This document shows positions 1 through 8,558 of a DNA stretch of 64,000 nucleotides, in pieces. Source of the stretch: DASXMT01 sp963781305 (lineage in GTDB: Bacteria > Actinomycetota > Acidimicrobiia > Acidimicrobiales > RAAP-2). Within the stretch, counting starts at the first letter, position 1. Every line of letters starts with the position of its first letter. The notes under the pieces were generated by a model. The model was not told where the DNA came from and searched no databases. It worked only from the letters and a program-made list of their open reading frames with translations. The position numbers and the translations under genes are program-made. The stretch is taken from contig CAWAFL010000011.1 of the NCBI GenBank assembly GCA_963781305.1, positions 1 through 64,000 on the forward strand, given 5' to 3'.

Positions 1-1097
1 CCATCGGTGAGGCCGAGGATTATTGGGACATCCACCGTTCGGCTCCGGCGTTCGACACCCTCGAGCCCCGCTCGGTGATGTTCGAGACCGGCATCAAGGT
101 CATCGACCTCCTCGAGCCCTACGTGCAGGGTGGCAAGATCGGTCTGTTCGGTGGTGCCGGTGTAGGCAAGACCGTGCTCATCCAGGAGATGATCAACCGG
201 GTGGCCCTCAACCACGGCGGTGTGTCGGTGTTCGCCGGTGTGGGCGAGCGCACTCGTGAAGGTACCGACCTGTGGCTCGAGATGCAGGAGTCCGGTGTCA
301 TCGAGAAGGCGGCGTTGGTCTACGGACAGATGGATGAGCCCCCGGGTGTCCGGCTGCGGGTGGCCCTCGCCGCACTGACCATGGCCGAGTACTTCCGGGA
401 TGTGAAGAACCAGGACGTGCTGTTGTTCGTGGACAACATCTTCCGTTTCGTCCAGGCCGGCTCCGAGGTCTCGACCCTTCTGGGCCGGATGCCCTCGGCC
501 GTGGGCTACCAGCCAACCCTGGCCGACGAGATGGGCGAGCTCCAAGAACGGATCACCTCGACCCGGGGCCGTTCCATTACCTCGCTGCAGGCGGTGTATG
601 TCCCGGCCGACGACTACACCGACCCGGCGCCGTTCACCACCTTCACCCACCTCGACGCCACCACCGAGCTCTCCCGCGATATCGCCTCCCTCGGTATCTA
701 CCCGGCGGTGAACCCCCTCACCTCGACGTCGAACATCCTCGCCCCCGAGGTGGTCGGCGAGCGCCACTACAACGTGGCTCGCCGCGTCCAGAGCGTGCTC
801 CAGCGGTACCAGGAGCTGCAGGACATCATCGCCATCCTCGGTCTCGACGAGCTGTCCGAGGAGGACCGGGTCACCGTGTACCGGGCCCGCAAGATCCAGC
901 GCTTCTTGTCCCAGCCATTCAACGTGGGCGAGGTCTTCACCGGCCTGAAGGGTGTCACCGTGCCCGTCGAGGAGACGGTCGAGTCCTTCGAGGCCCTGGT
1001 CAACGGCGAGCTCGACGAGGTTCCCGAGCAGGCCTTCCTCAACGTCGGCGGGGCCGAGTCGGTACTGGCCAAGGCCGCCACCCTCGAGTCCGAATGA
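1..1097 (+). CDS. atpD: ATP synthase F1 subunit beta (3' part, start outside window)
   Basis: Catalytic beta subunit of F1Fo ATP synthase, acting on the cytoplasmic face of the membrane. The frame is open from the window edge (first full codon at base 3), so the N-terminal part is missing. The P-loop GGAGVGKTV is at about bases 150-176, followed by VFAGVGERTREGTDL and the conserved LLFVDNIFRF segment. The C-terminal domain is complete and ends with a normal stop. It lies 18 bases upstream of atpC, the usual order at the end of an atp operon. The first ATG/GTG inside the window is not the real start. Confidence 0.98.
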   Translation, partial: IGEAEDYWDIHRSAPAFDTLEPRSVMFETGIKVIDLLEPYVQGGKIGLFGGAGVGKTVLIQEMINRVALNHGGVSVFAGVGERTREGTDLWLEMQESGVIEKAALVYGQMDEPPGVRLRVALAALTMAEYFRDVKNQDVLLFVDNIFRFVQAGSEVSTLLGRMPSAVGYQPTLADEMGELQERITSTRGRSITSLQAVYVPADDYTDPAPFTTFTHLDATTELSRDIASLGIYPAVNPLTSTSNILAPEVVGERHYNVARRVQSVLQRYQELQDIIAILGLDELSEEDRVTVYRARKIQRFLSQPFNVGEVFTGLKGVTVPVEETVESFEALVNGELDEVPEQAFLNVGGAESVLAKAATLESE

Positions 1098-1115
1098 TCG
1101 GTTCGGCGCAGATCG

Positions 1116-1643
1116 ATGGCTGACGACGACAATCTCTTCTCCGTACAGATCCTCGCCCCTGACCGGGCGCTGCTCACCGGGCGGGCCGAACAGGTCATCA
1201 TGCGAACGGAAGACGGCGACATCACCTTCCTCAACGGTCACACCCCGTTGGTCGGCGCCGTCGTTCCCTGTGTGGTCCGGGTGGTGCGGGAAGGGGACGA
1301 GGAGGAACGACTCGCCGTCCACGGAGGCTTCGTTCAAGTCGAGCAACTGGACGAGACCGAGAACGACGACGACGGTGGGAGCGCCGGTGCTTCGGGCGGT
1401 GACACCGGTACCCGGGTCACGGTGCTGGCCAGCGTGGCCGAGTTGTCCGCTGAGATCGACGTGGAGCGCGCCCGTGTCGCCCTCGAGTCCGCTCAGACCC
1501 GGGTGAGCGACCTGACGGCCGCCTCGGGGCGGAGCTCGTCTCCCGACGGGGACGAGGCCGACGCCGAGCTGGTCGAGGCCCAAGGGGCCGTCCAACGCGC
1601 CGAGGTCAGGCTCGAGGCATCCGGCGCCACCACCGCGGCCTGA
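1116..1643 (+). CDS. atpC: ATP synthase F1 subunit epsilon, with an acidic insert
   Basis: Epsilon subunit, the central-stalk protein that couples and regulates F1. The N-terminal beta-sandwich is clear: LFSVQILAPDRALLTGRAEQ, then GDITFLNGHTPLVGAV. At 175 residues it is longer than the usual 130-140. The extra length is an Asp/Gly/Ser-rich insert at about residues 79-99, between GGFVQVEQ and VTVLASVAEL where most epsilons have a tight turn, plus a longer C-terminal helical region with a second Ser/Asp-rich loop (residues about 137-150). It directly follows atpD and is probably the last gene of the operon, because glpX beyond it is on the other strand. Confidence 0.93.
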   Translation: MADDDNLFSVQILAPDRALLTGRAEQVIMRTEDGDITFLNGHTPLVGAVVPCVVRVVREGDEEERLAVHGGFVQVEQLDETENDDDGGSAGASGGDTGTRVTVLASVAELSAEIDVERARVALESAQTRVSDLTAASGRSSSPDGDEADAELVEAQGAVQRAEVRLEASGATTAA

Positions 1644-1751
1644 GCGACTCCGGTCGGGCGGGCAGGTCGGGCTGGTGAGTCCGAGCCAGCCTGGATAGGG
1701 CGCGGTCAGCCAGGATCGGGCGAGCCAGCCTGGGTGGCTGGGTAGGGCGAG
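1644..1751. repeat. Short imperfect repeats between convergent atpC and glpX
   Basis: This 108-base gap between the stops of atpC and glpX is built of GAGCCAGCCTGG-like words. GAGCCAGCCTGG occurs at 1683-1694 and 1722-1733 (period 39), with partial copies such as GGTCAGCCAGGATCGG and GGCGAGTCAGCC. The words and their reverse complements could fold and so might serve as a bidirectional terminator, but there is no T-run. It is one of several gene ends in this window that carry short duplications. Confidence 0.5.
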
Positions 1752-2747
1752 TCAGCCGAATTCGATGGCGCTGTACTCGCCGAGCTTCTGCAACGGGTGC
1801 ATGGCCGAGATGAGGCGAACCGTCCCCGACTTCGACCGCATGACCAGCGATTGGGTGGTCGCACCCAGTTCGTTGTAGCGCACGCCGTGGAGGAGCTCGC
1901 CGTCAGTGATGCCGGTGGCGGCGAAGAAGCAGTTGTCCCCTCGCACCAGGTCGTCGGTGGTGAGGACCTGGTCCAGGTCGTAGCCGGCATCGATGGCAGC
2001 CTGCCGCTCGTCGTCGTCCCGCGGCCACAGGCGACCCTGGATCTCGCCCCCCATGCTCTTCAGTGCGGCGGCGGCGATCACTCCTTCGGGTGTGCCACCC
2101 ACGCCGAAGAGGATGTCCACGCCGGACTCGGGCCACGCGGTGGCGATGCCGGCGGCCACATCACCGTCGGTGATCAGCCGGATCCGAGCCCCCGTGGCCC
2201 GGATGGCGGCGATCATCTCCTCGTGCCGCGGTCGATCGAGGATGACCGCGGTCACGTCCCGAACCGATGTCCCCTTGGCCTTGGCCACGGCTTCGAGGTT
2301 GTCCTCGACGGGCCGGGTGATGTCGATGGCGCCCACGGCACGCGGCCCCACCGCCAGCTTCTCCATGTAGACGCACGGTCCGGGGTCGAACATGGTGCCC
2401 TCCTCGGAGACGGCGATGACGGCGAGGGCCCCACCCCGGCCCAGGGCCGTCGGGGTGGTCCCGTCGATGGGGTCGACCGCGATGTCCGCCTTGGGCGGCG
2501 TCCCGTCGCCGATCCGCTCCCCGTTGTAGAGCATGGGAGCGTTGTCCTTCTCGCCCTCGCCGATGACCACCACGCCGTCCATGGCGATGGAGGACAAGAC
2601 GATGCGCATGGCATTCACAGCAGCGCCGTCCGCCCCCTCCTTGTCCCCACGACCCATCCAACGGGAGGCGGCCAGGGCTGCGGCTTCGGTGACCCGGACG
2701 AGCTCCATGGCCAGGTTGCGATCAGGGGCTTGCGAGGAGACGGTCAC
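1752..2747 (-). CDS. glpX: Class II fructose-1,6-bisphosphatase
   Basis: Hydrolyses fructose 1,6-bisphosphate to fructose 6-phosphate in gluconeogenesis. The protein has 331 residues, normal for GlpX. Diagnostic motifs are VVVIGEGEKDNAPMLYNGE (about 59-77), the metal-binding DPIDGTT (92-98), and the C-terminal GDNCFFAATGITDGELL segment. The inositol-phosphatase-like fold follows from these motifs. The ATG at 2747 is followed by a typical short N-terminus (NLAMELVRVTEAAALAASRW). It is convergent with atpC and divergent from murA. GlpX is the usual FBPase in actinobacteria. Confidence 0.96.
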   Translation of the reverse strand: MTVSSQAPDRNLAMELVRVTEAAALAASRWMGRGDKEGADGAAVNAMRIVLSSIAMDGVVVIGEGEKDNAPMLYNGERIGDGTPPKADIAVDPIDGTTPTALGRGGALAVIAVSEEGTMFDPGPCVYMEKLAVGPRAVGAIDITRPVEDNLEAVAKAKGTSVRDVTAVILDRPRHEEMIAAIRATGARIRLITDGDVAAGIATAWPESGVDILFGVGGTPEGVIAAAALKSMGGEIQGRLWPRDDDERQAAIDAGYDLDQVLTTDDLVRGDNCFFAATGITDGELLHGVRYNELGATTQSLVMRSKSGTVRLISAMHPLQKLGEYSAIEFG

Positions 2748-2910
2748 GGGTTTGACGATAGTTGGTGCACCCCGGGTCGACAGACCTGTGCCGGATGAGT
2801 GGTAGCCCCGTCCGGGTAGGCGGTCGACCTTCGGGCGGTCCCCGGCCGGCTCATGAGTGGTTCACTCCGAGCGTTCGGCAGCGGCCCAACGGTCACCTTG
2901 TGTGGTCACT

Positions 2911-2939
2911 TTGTCGAGCCACTCGACAGGGCATACTTG
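2911..2939 (+). promoter_or_regulatory. Candidate promoter for murA
   Basis: TTGTCG at 2911-2916 and TACTTG at 2934-2939 are separated by 17 bases, about 55 bases upstream of the preferred murA start. The spacer contains a short inverted repeat (TCGAGCCACTCGA). The -35 is good and the -10 is moderate. Inferred from spacing and position only. Confidence 0.4.
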
Positions 2940-2993
2940 ACCGGTGCCGCATCCGAGGACCGAAGCCACCGCCAGTCCCCTGGGGGCACCGTG

Positions 2994-4280
2994 ATGATGG
3001 ATCGGTTCATCGTCTCCTCCAACGGCCCGCTGTCGGGATCGGTCCGAGCCGGGGGAGCCAAGAACTCGGCATTGAAGCTCATGGCCGCGTGCCTCTTGGC
3101 CGATGGCACCCACGTGCTCACCAACGTGCCCCAGATCACCGATGTCGACATCATGGGCGAGGTCCTTACCGCCATGGGAGCGACCGTCACCCGCGGTGCG
3201 ACGCCCGATGAGCTGGTGGTGGAGATCCCGGCCGACATCCTGCCCGAGGCGCCCTATGACCTCGTGGAGCGGATGCGGGCCTCGGTCGTCGTGCTGGGAC
3301 CCCTGCTGGCTCGTCACGGCCGGGCCCGGGTGTCCATGCCCGGCGGGGACGACTTCGGACACCGCCCGATCGACATGCACCTACACGCACTCGAGGCCCT
3401 CGGGGCCGCCTTCGAGTCGTCCCACGGTTACGTCGAAGGAACGGTGGAGAGCACCGTGGCGACGAGGCCCCGATTGGTGGGCACCCGAGTGGTCCTCGAG
3501 TACCCCAGCCACACGGCGACCGACAACGTGCTGATGGCCGCGGTGCTGGCCAAGGGCACCACGGTCATCGAGAACGCTGCTCGCGAGCCCGAGCTCTGCG
3601 ATCTGGCCAAGTTCCTCAATGCCATGGGGGCGCGGGTCAAGGGTGCGGGTACCTCCCGCATCGAGGTGGAAGGCGTCGACTGCCTCCATCCGACCGAGCA
3701 CCGGGTCGTAGCCGACAGGGTGGTGGCCGCCACCTTTCTCACCGCCGCCGGGCTCGCCGGCGGTGAGGTCATCGTGGAGGACGCTCGGAGCGACCACATG
3801 GACATGCTGGTCCGGAAGCTGAACCAGACCGGGATGCACATCAGCCAGGGCCCCGATGGGCTGCGGGCCGAGCGCGATCCGTCGGTGCGCCTGCAACCGG
3901 TGGACATCGCCACGCTGCCCTACCCGGGGGTGGCCACCGACTACAAGCCCTTCATGGTCACGTTGCTCACCACGGCCGACGGGGTCGGGATCGTCACCGA
4001 GAACCTCTTCTCCGGGCGGTTCCGCTACGTGGACGAGCTACGGCGGATGGGCGCCGACATCCGGACCGAAGGGCATCACGCGGTGGTGCGGGGCGTGCCC
4101 CGTCTGTCCGGCGCCCCCGTACGCTCGTCGGACATCCGGGCCGGCGCCGCACTGGTGTTGGCCGGGCTGGTGGCCGAGGGGGAGACGATCATCTCCGACG
4201 CCCACCACGTGGACCGGGGCTACGAAGATTTCGCCGGAAAGTTGTCGTCACTCGGAGCCAAGGTCCGCCGGAGCGACTGA
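2994..4280 (+). CDS. murA: UDP-N-acetylglucosamine 1-carboxyvinyltransferase (MurA), Cys-to-Asp variant
   Basis: Transfers enolpyruvate from PEP to UDP-GlcNAc, the first committed step of peptidoglycan synthesis, in the cytoplasm. From the ATG at 2994 the protein has 428 residues, the family length. The open frame continues upstream, but GGGGG at 2982-2986 and the usual MurA N-terminus (DRFIVSSNGPLSGSVRAGG) support this start; GTG 2991 and ATG 2997 are alternatives. The substrate motif AGGAKNSALKLMAA is present. The catalytic loop reads PGGDDFGHRPIDMH, so Asp119 (codon 3348-3350) replaces the Cys that fosfomycin alkylates (Cys115 in E. coli). Mycobacterium and Chlamydia have the same change and are intrinsically fosfomycin resistant. 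Confidence 0.97.
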   Translation: MMDRFIVSSNGPLSGSVRAGGAKNSALKLMAACLLADGTHVLTNVPQITDVDIMGEVLTAMGATVTRGATPDELVVEIPADILPEAPYDLVERMRASVVVLGPLLARHGRARVSMPGGDDFGHRPIDMHLHALEALGAAFESSHGYVEGTVESTVATRPRLVGTRVVLEYPSHTATDNVLMAAVLAKGTTVIENAAREPELCDLAKFLNAMGARVKGAGTSRIEVEGVDCLHPTEHRVVADRVVAATFLTAAGLAGGEVIVEDARSDHMDMLVRKLNQTGMHISQGPDGLRAERDPSVRLQPVDIATLPYPGVATDYKPFMVTLLTTADGVGIVTENLFSGRFRYVDELRRMGADIRTEGHHAVVRGVPRLSGAPVRSSDIRAGAALVLAGLVAEGETIISDAHHVDRGYEDFAGKLSSLGAKVRRSD

Positions 4281-4328
4281 TCGCTCGACCAGCGACACCC
4301 CTGCGCCCGTATACGCTCTCGGAACCTC

Positions 4329-5384
4329 ATGTCGAAACGTCCCACTGATCCCGCCGCCCTGCTCGACGCCGCCCAGGCCGGGGACCGGGTGGCACTGGCC
4401 CGCCTGCTCTCGTACGTCGAGCGCGGTGGTGAGCAATCCCGCCAGCTGGCCCATCTGGCCTATCGGGCACCGGGGCGCGCCTATACGGTCGGCCTCACCG
4501 GTGCCCCAGGATCGGGCAAGTCGACCCTGACCGACCGCCTCATCGGCGCCGTGCGCGAGAAGGGGTTCCCCACCGACGGCTCGTCTACCGATGGTGGAGG
4601 CGACGGCGGAACGGATGCTGACTCAGCCGACGCTGCACACCAGGTCGCTGTCCTGGCTATCGATCCTTCGTCGCCGTTCACCGGAGGCGCCATTCTCGGC
4701 GACCGGATCCGGATGCAGGACCATGCCCTCGACGATGGCGTGTTCATCCGCTCCATGGCCACCCGAGGCCATCTCGGGGGGTTGGCCGTGGCCGTTCCCG
4801 ACGCGGTACGGGTCCTGTCCGCCGTCGGCCTCCCCGTAGTGCTGGTAGAGACGGTCGGGGTGGGCCAGGTGGAGGTGGACGTGGCTTCGGCCACCGACAC
4901 GACCGTGGTGGTGGTGAACCCGGGCTGGGGAGACGCCATCCAAGCCAACAAGGCGGGGCTCCTCGAGATCGCAGATCTCTTCGTCATCAACAAGGCCGAC
5001 CGGGACGGGGTCAGGGAGACCCGCCGCGACCTCGAGGGCATGCTCGACCTCACCGCGCCGGGCGACTGGCGACCCCCGATCGTGGAGACGGTGGCCTCGA
5101 CCGGGGAGGGTATTGACAGCCTGTGGACGGCGATTGCCGACCATCGGGCCTACCTGGATGCCAGCGGCTTGTTGGACAAGCTCCGGCGGGAGCGACTGGA
5201 GCGGGAGTTCCACCAGATCCTCATAGCCCGGCTGGAGCGGAAGATCCTCGACCTCCACGGTTCGTCCGGCTACGCCGGAGTGATCGAGTCTCTCGCCTCC
5301 GGAGAGCTGGATCCCTACGATGCCGCCGACCTGCTGCTGGCCGGCATCATCACGCCCGATCCCGCCGTCGACCGGGACCGATAG
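4329..5384 (+). CDS. meaB: MeaB/ArgK-family GTPase (methylmalonyl-CoA mutase chaperone type)
   Basis: G3E-type P-loop GTPase that protects and reloads the B12 enzyme methylmalonyl-CoA mutase. The P-loop GAPGSGKS is at about residues 58-65. Further motifs are AVLAIDPSSPFTGGAILGDR, the MATRGHLGG switch, LVETVGVGQVEVDVA and the NKAD guanine-specificity motif. The C-terminal dimerisation helices are present. A low-complexity Gly/Asp/Ser/Thr insert at about residues 78-98, between the P-loop helix and the next strand, is not typical. No mutase gene is in view, so the partner must lie elsewhere. The start is the ATG at 4329; a TATACG box 14-19 bases upstream would give a nearly leaderless mRNA. Confidence 0.93.
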   Translation: MSKRPTDPAALLDAAQAGDRVALARLLSYVERGGEQSRQLAHLAYRAPGRAYTVGLTGAPGSGKSTLTDRLIGAVREKGFPTDGSSTDGGGDGGTDADSADAAHQVAVLAIDPSSPFTGGAILGDRIRMQDHALDDGVFIRSMATRGHLGGLAVAVPDAVRVLSAVGLPVVLVETVGVGQVEVDVASATDTTVVVVNPGWGDAIQANKAGLLEIADLFVINKADRDGVRETRRDLEGMLDLTAPGDWRPPIVETVASTGEGIDSLWTAIADHRAYLDASGLLDKLRRERLEREFHQILIARLERKILDLHGSSGYAGVIESLASGELDPYDAADLLLAGIITPDPAVDRDR

Positions 5385-5609
5385 ACGTAGGTCGTCCCGG
5401 CGCCGACACCGGGGGCGCCAACCTTCAGCCGATTCCATCGGGCCGTTGTGGCGGTGGGGAGTGGCGGTTCGGCGCCGTGGCCGGCGTTTCGAGGCCGCCG
5501 GTCATCATCCGGCCAGGCCGGGCCGAAGGGCACCGTGAAGGGTTCGGCGTAACCGAGGCGTTATATGCCTGCTCATCTCCGTTAACACACCGCTCGTACG
5601 ATCCGAGGC

Positions 5610-6383
5610 ATGCACCCCAGACCGGCCCGACGCGTGCAACGGCTCCCTGCAGGTCAGCGCGAACATGCCAGCCGTCGTCTCCGCGACCTCATCCGGTCCA
5701 ACATCCATTGGGGGGCGTACCCGGGCGGCTTCCTGCCCGGCGAGTCGGAGCTCATGGTCGCCCATGGTGCGTCTCGGGCCACCGTCCGTGAGGCGCTCAC
5801 CATGCTCCGCCATGAAGGCGTGATCGATCGCCAGCAGGGCACCGGGACCTTTGTCATCTCCCATACCGCGTCGACGCAGCTGCGCGAAGCCCACGGCGTC
5901 TTCCGCCCCGAGCAAGACAGCATGTTCGACCACCACCACACCCTCGAGGTGGACCGCACGTGGGTGCCCATCCCCGACATCGTCGCTTCCCGCCTGGAGG
6001 TCGAGCCCGGGCAGAGGTGTCTCCGCTTCGAGTACGTGGCCTCCCACGACGGCGATGTGTTCGCCGTCGCCACCAACTACGTGCTCGATCCGGAGGCCAG
6101 CGCCATCGGCACGATCCCCTTGGGGCAGAGCTGGTACGACCTGCTCGACCGGGCCCAGCTCGTTGTGGGCGAATCCGAGTTCGTGATCGGGTGCATGAAC
6201 GCCGACGAGCACACCGCGACGCTCCTTTCCGCCGAGCCGGGGGCGGCCATGCTGACCATGGAACAGGTGATCAGGGACGACCACGGCCGGCTGTACAACT
6301 TCGCCTTCGTGGCCAGCAGAGGCGACCGCAACAGCATCGTGTCCCGGGCCCGGCGGGGCGACGAGAGCATCCACCCCCTCTGA
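5610..6383 (+). CDS. GntR-family transcriptional regulator, HutC/UTRA type
   Basis: A 257-residue DNA-binding repressor-type protein. The N-terminal winged helix (about residues 15-85) includes ESELMVAHGASRATVREAL and LRHEGVIDRQQGTGTFV, the classic GntR helix-turn-helix and wing. Residues about 100-250 form a UTRA-like ligand domain, as in HutC: VEPGQRCLRFEYV, then ATNYVLDP. It lies 86 bases upstream of the first amidase, on the same strand, at the head of the amide/ABC island. It is therefore the likely local regulator, with a small amide or acid as effector; the ligand is not deducible. I could not find a convincing palindromic operator. Confidence 0.88.
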   Translation: MHPRPARRVQRLPAGQREHASRRLRDLIRSNIHWGAYPGGFLPGESELMVAHGASRATVREALTMLRHEGVIDRQQGTGTFVISHTASTQLREAHGVFRPEQDSMFDHHHTLEVDRTWVPIPDIVASRLEVEPGQRCLRFEYVASHDGDVFAVATNYVLDPEASAIGTIPLGQSWYDLLDRAQLVVGESEFVIGCMNADEHTATLLSAEPGAAMLTMEQVIRDDHGRLYNFAFVASRGDRNSIVSRARRGDESIHPL

Positions 6384-6469
6384 CCGCCGGCCGGCACTGC
6401 TCGATCTCTCGCACATCCAGTAGTTCCACCCCGTGGGCCCGTACCCACCTGATCCAGTGAGGTTGATTC

Positions 6470-8011
6470 ATGTTTCCTACCCGCGCCATCGGCTACCTAC
6501 GACCCCCGAGCCGGGAACAGGTCGTCGAGTATGCATCCCGTCACCACCTGTCCTTGGACGGAGCCGAAGCCGATCAGATGGTGGCGGCGGTGACGGCCTC
6601 GCTCGAGATGTACACACGGGTCGAGGAGCTGGACGAGCCCAGCGTGCCGCTACGCCATCCCTATCGTGATCCGGGACGCACGCCCCGGTCCGGTGAGGAC
6701 CCCTATAACGCCTTCATCCGCTTCTGCGAGGTGCGTGGCGCCGAGGACGGTCCCCTGGCCGGCAAGACGGTCGGGGTGAAGGACTGCATCGCCGTGGCCG
6801 GCGTCCCCACGACCAATGGAGGTCGGCGGACGCCCGCCGTGGTGCCCACCGAGGACGCCGTCGTGGTCGAGCGCCTGCTCGATGCCGGAGCCACCATCAC
6901 CGGGAAGACGAACCTGGAGGACCTGGCCCTCGGTCTGGGCGAGGGCTCGGCCTACGGTGCCTCCCGGAACCCGGTCAACCCGGCCTTCGCCACCGGCGGA
7001 TCCTCGTCCGGCTCCGGCGCCGCCGTGGCCGCCGGCCTCGTCGACATGGCCCTCGGGGCCGACGAAGGAGGCAGTGTCCGCATCCCCGCGGCGTGGTGCG
7101 GGCTGGTAGGCATGAAAGCCACCCATGGCCTCGTCCCCTCCTACGGCCTGACCTACATGGATCACACCATCGATCACATCGGGCCGATGACCAAGACGGT
7201 GGCCGACAACGCCCTGATGCTCGAGGTCATGGCCGGATCGGATTGGCGGGACCCCCAGTGGGTCCGAACCGAGCCGACCGCCGGTGCGTATACGGCAGCC
7301 GCCGGACAGGGTGTCGGAGGCCTGCGTATCGGGGTCATCAGCGAGGCGCTCGAGGCATCGGGGTGCAGCGCCGATGTGCTCGAGGCATTCGATTCGGCGC
7401 AGAAGCTGCTCGTCGATCTGGGCGCGGTGGTTACTGACGTGTCCATTCCTCTGTGGACCGATTCCAAGGCGATCGGCCTGGGTGCTCTCGGGCTCGGGCT
7501 CTACGGCATGGCCATCTCCTACGGCATCGGGTTCAGCCATCTGGGCCGCGTCGATCCATCGATGACCGCGGCGTGGGCTTCGCAGACGCGCCAGCAGGCG
7601 GCCGACCTTCCCGAGATGCTCAAGAGCACGTTGCTGACGACCGAGCACCTTCTCTCGTGCTACCAGGGGGTGCCCATCGCCAAGAGCCAGAACCTTCGGC
7701 TCGAGATGCGACGGCAGACGGCAGCGGCGCTCGCCGGCGTGGACCTGATGATGACGCCGACCATCCCGACCGTGGCCTACGAACTACTCGACCGTCGGGC
7801 CCAACCGGGCGAGATGGCCGAGCGCATGCAGCTGTCGATGGGGGCCACCACCAACACCATGCCCTTCGATCTCACCGGCAATCCAGCCCTCTCGCTGCCG
7901 TGCGGCACGGGCGAGCACGATCTTCCGATCGGGCTGCAGCTGATCGGTCCCCACTTCGGCGAGGAATTGGTCTACCAGGCCGCATTCGCCTTCGAGGAGG
8001 GGATGTCATAG
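6470..8011 (+). CDS. Amidase-signature enzyme, rhodococcal AmdA-like
   Basis: Hydrolyses a carboxylic amide to acid and ammonia with a Ser-cisSer-Lys triad; predicted cytoplasmic. The protein has 513 residues. Motifs: GKTVGVKDCIAVAGVP (triad Lys), GGSSSGSGAAVAAG (Gly/Ser loop with cis-Ser) and GADEGGSVRIPAAWCG (nucleophile Ser). The overall layout, including the long helical N-terminus starting RAIGYLRPPSREQVVEYASR and the region around IDHIGPMTKTVADNA, resembles the enantioselective amidases found next to nitrile hydratases in Rhodococcus. No nitrile hydratase is in view. It follows the GntR gene and precedes an Opp/Dpp transporter. Three 24-bp repeats begin at its stop codon. Confidence 0.9.
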   Translation: MFPTRAIGYLRPPSREQVVEYASRHHLSLDGAEADQMVAAVTASLEMYTRVEELDEPSVPLRHPYRDPGRTPRSGEDPYNAFIRFCEVRGAEDGPLAGKTVGVKDCIAVAGVPTTNGGRRTPAVVPTEDAVVVERLLDAGATITGKTNLEDLALGLGEGSAYGASRNPVNPAFATGGSSSGSGAAVAAGLVDMALGADEGGSVRIPAAWCGLVGMKATHGLVPSYGLTYMDHTIDHIGPMTKTVADNALMLEVMAGSDWRDPQWVRTEPTAGAYTAAAGQGVGGLRIGVISEALEASGCSADVLEAFDSAQKLLVDLGAVVTDVSIPLWTDSKAIGLGALGLGLYGMAISYGIGFSHLGRVDPSMTAAWASQTRQQAADLPEMLKSTLLTTEHLLSCYQGVPIAKSQNLRLEMRRQTAAALAGVDLMMTPTIPTVAYELLDRRAQPGEMAERMQLSMGATTNTMPFDLTGNPALSLPCGTGEHDLPIGLQLIGPHFGEELVYQAAFAFEEGMS

Positions 8012-8082
8012 GCCTACCAGCAGGCCGTGTCATAGGCCTACCAGCAGGCCGTGTCATAGGCCTACCAGCAGGCCGTGTCATA
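8005..8082. repeat. 24-bp tandem repeat (3 copies) across the amidase stop codon
   Basis: The unit GTCATAGGCCTACCAGCAGG plus CCGT is repeated exactly at 8005-8028, 8029-8052 and 8053-8076, then GTCATA at 8077-8082. The first copy contains the amidase TAG. Because 24 is divisible by 3, each later copy repeats the stop in the same frame (AYQQAVS then stop). The unit contains the palindrome TAGGCCTA. It may be a stop-safety cassette, a protein-binding array or simply slippage. It is too short and unspaced to be CRISPR. Confidence 0.95.
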
Positions 8083-8141
8083 AGCGGCCATATATAGCCA
8101 GTAGGGCCCCACCATCGGGCGGCCGCCACGCTTGGATTTCG

Positions 8142-8175
8142 GCAAACGCCGGGTGCTTCGGCACCCGGCGTTTGC
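8142..8175 (+). terminator. Perfect 15-bp stem-loop with TTCG tetraloop, probable terminator
   Basis: GCAAACGCCGGGTGC (8142-8156), loop TTCG (8157-8160), GCACCCGGCGTTTGC (8161-8175). The stem is perfect and GC-rich with an ultrastable UUCG loop. It lies 130 bases after the amidase and nearly 400 bases before the transporter genes. No T-run follows, as is common for actinobacterial terminators. It probably separates the amidase transcript from the ABC operon. Confidence 0.8.
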
Positions 8176-8558
8176 GCGTCGGCGCGCTGCTCGCTTGTTC
8201 CCCGGCGGTCGACGCCGTGACGGAGTCGGTCGACCGATCTCCCCACCCGCCAAAGCCGGACTCAAGGAGAGACCGTCGTCGGCGGATCCGGCCCTCAATT
8301 CGGCGGAACGGGGCTATGGATCACTGGACTTCCTGTTCAGTGGCGTGCCCGTGGCGCTCCCATCGGCGTAATCGCGAAGTAACCGCGCAGCTACGTCGGG
8401 GAAACAATGGGTTGGCAGCATGACGCCATGACCCGGGTCCCACCGCCGCCGGCGGCACATCGCGTACTGCGACTGGATGGCCAGCAGGCGAGTCGCGCAC
8501 TGCGACTGTGCGGTCCGAAGGGAAATGCGGGTCGCCCGATGACCGAGGGTGCGTGCTG
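8176..8558. other. Intergenic leader of the ABC operon with a 15-bp direct repeat
   Basis: No convincing gene is seen. CGCGTACTGCGACTG at 8461-8475 and CGCGCACTGCGACTG at 8494-8508 differ at one position and are 33 bases apart (about three helical turns), 50-85 bases upstream of the permease start. They are a plausible regulator-binding pair, for example for the GntR protein at 5610, but this is inference. Confidence 0.45.

Noticed and set aside
1797..2798. 333-residue plus-strand ORF opposite glpX
   Set aside because: Antisense shadow rich in His/Gly/Asp, typical for high-GC genes; glpX on the other strand is certain.
8005..8082. CRISPR array
   Set aside because: Repeats are directly adjacent with no spacers and no cas genes are present.
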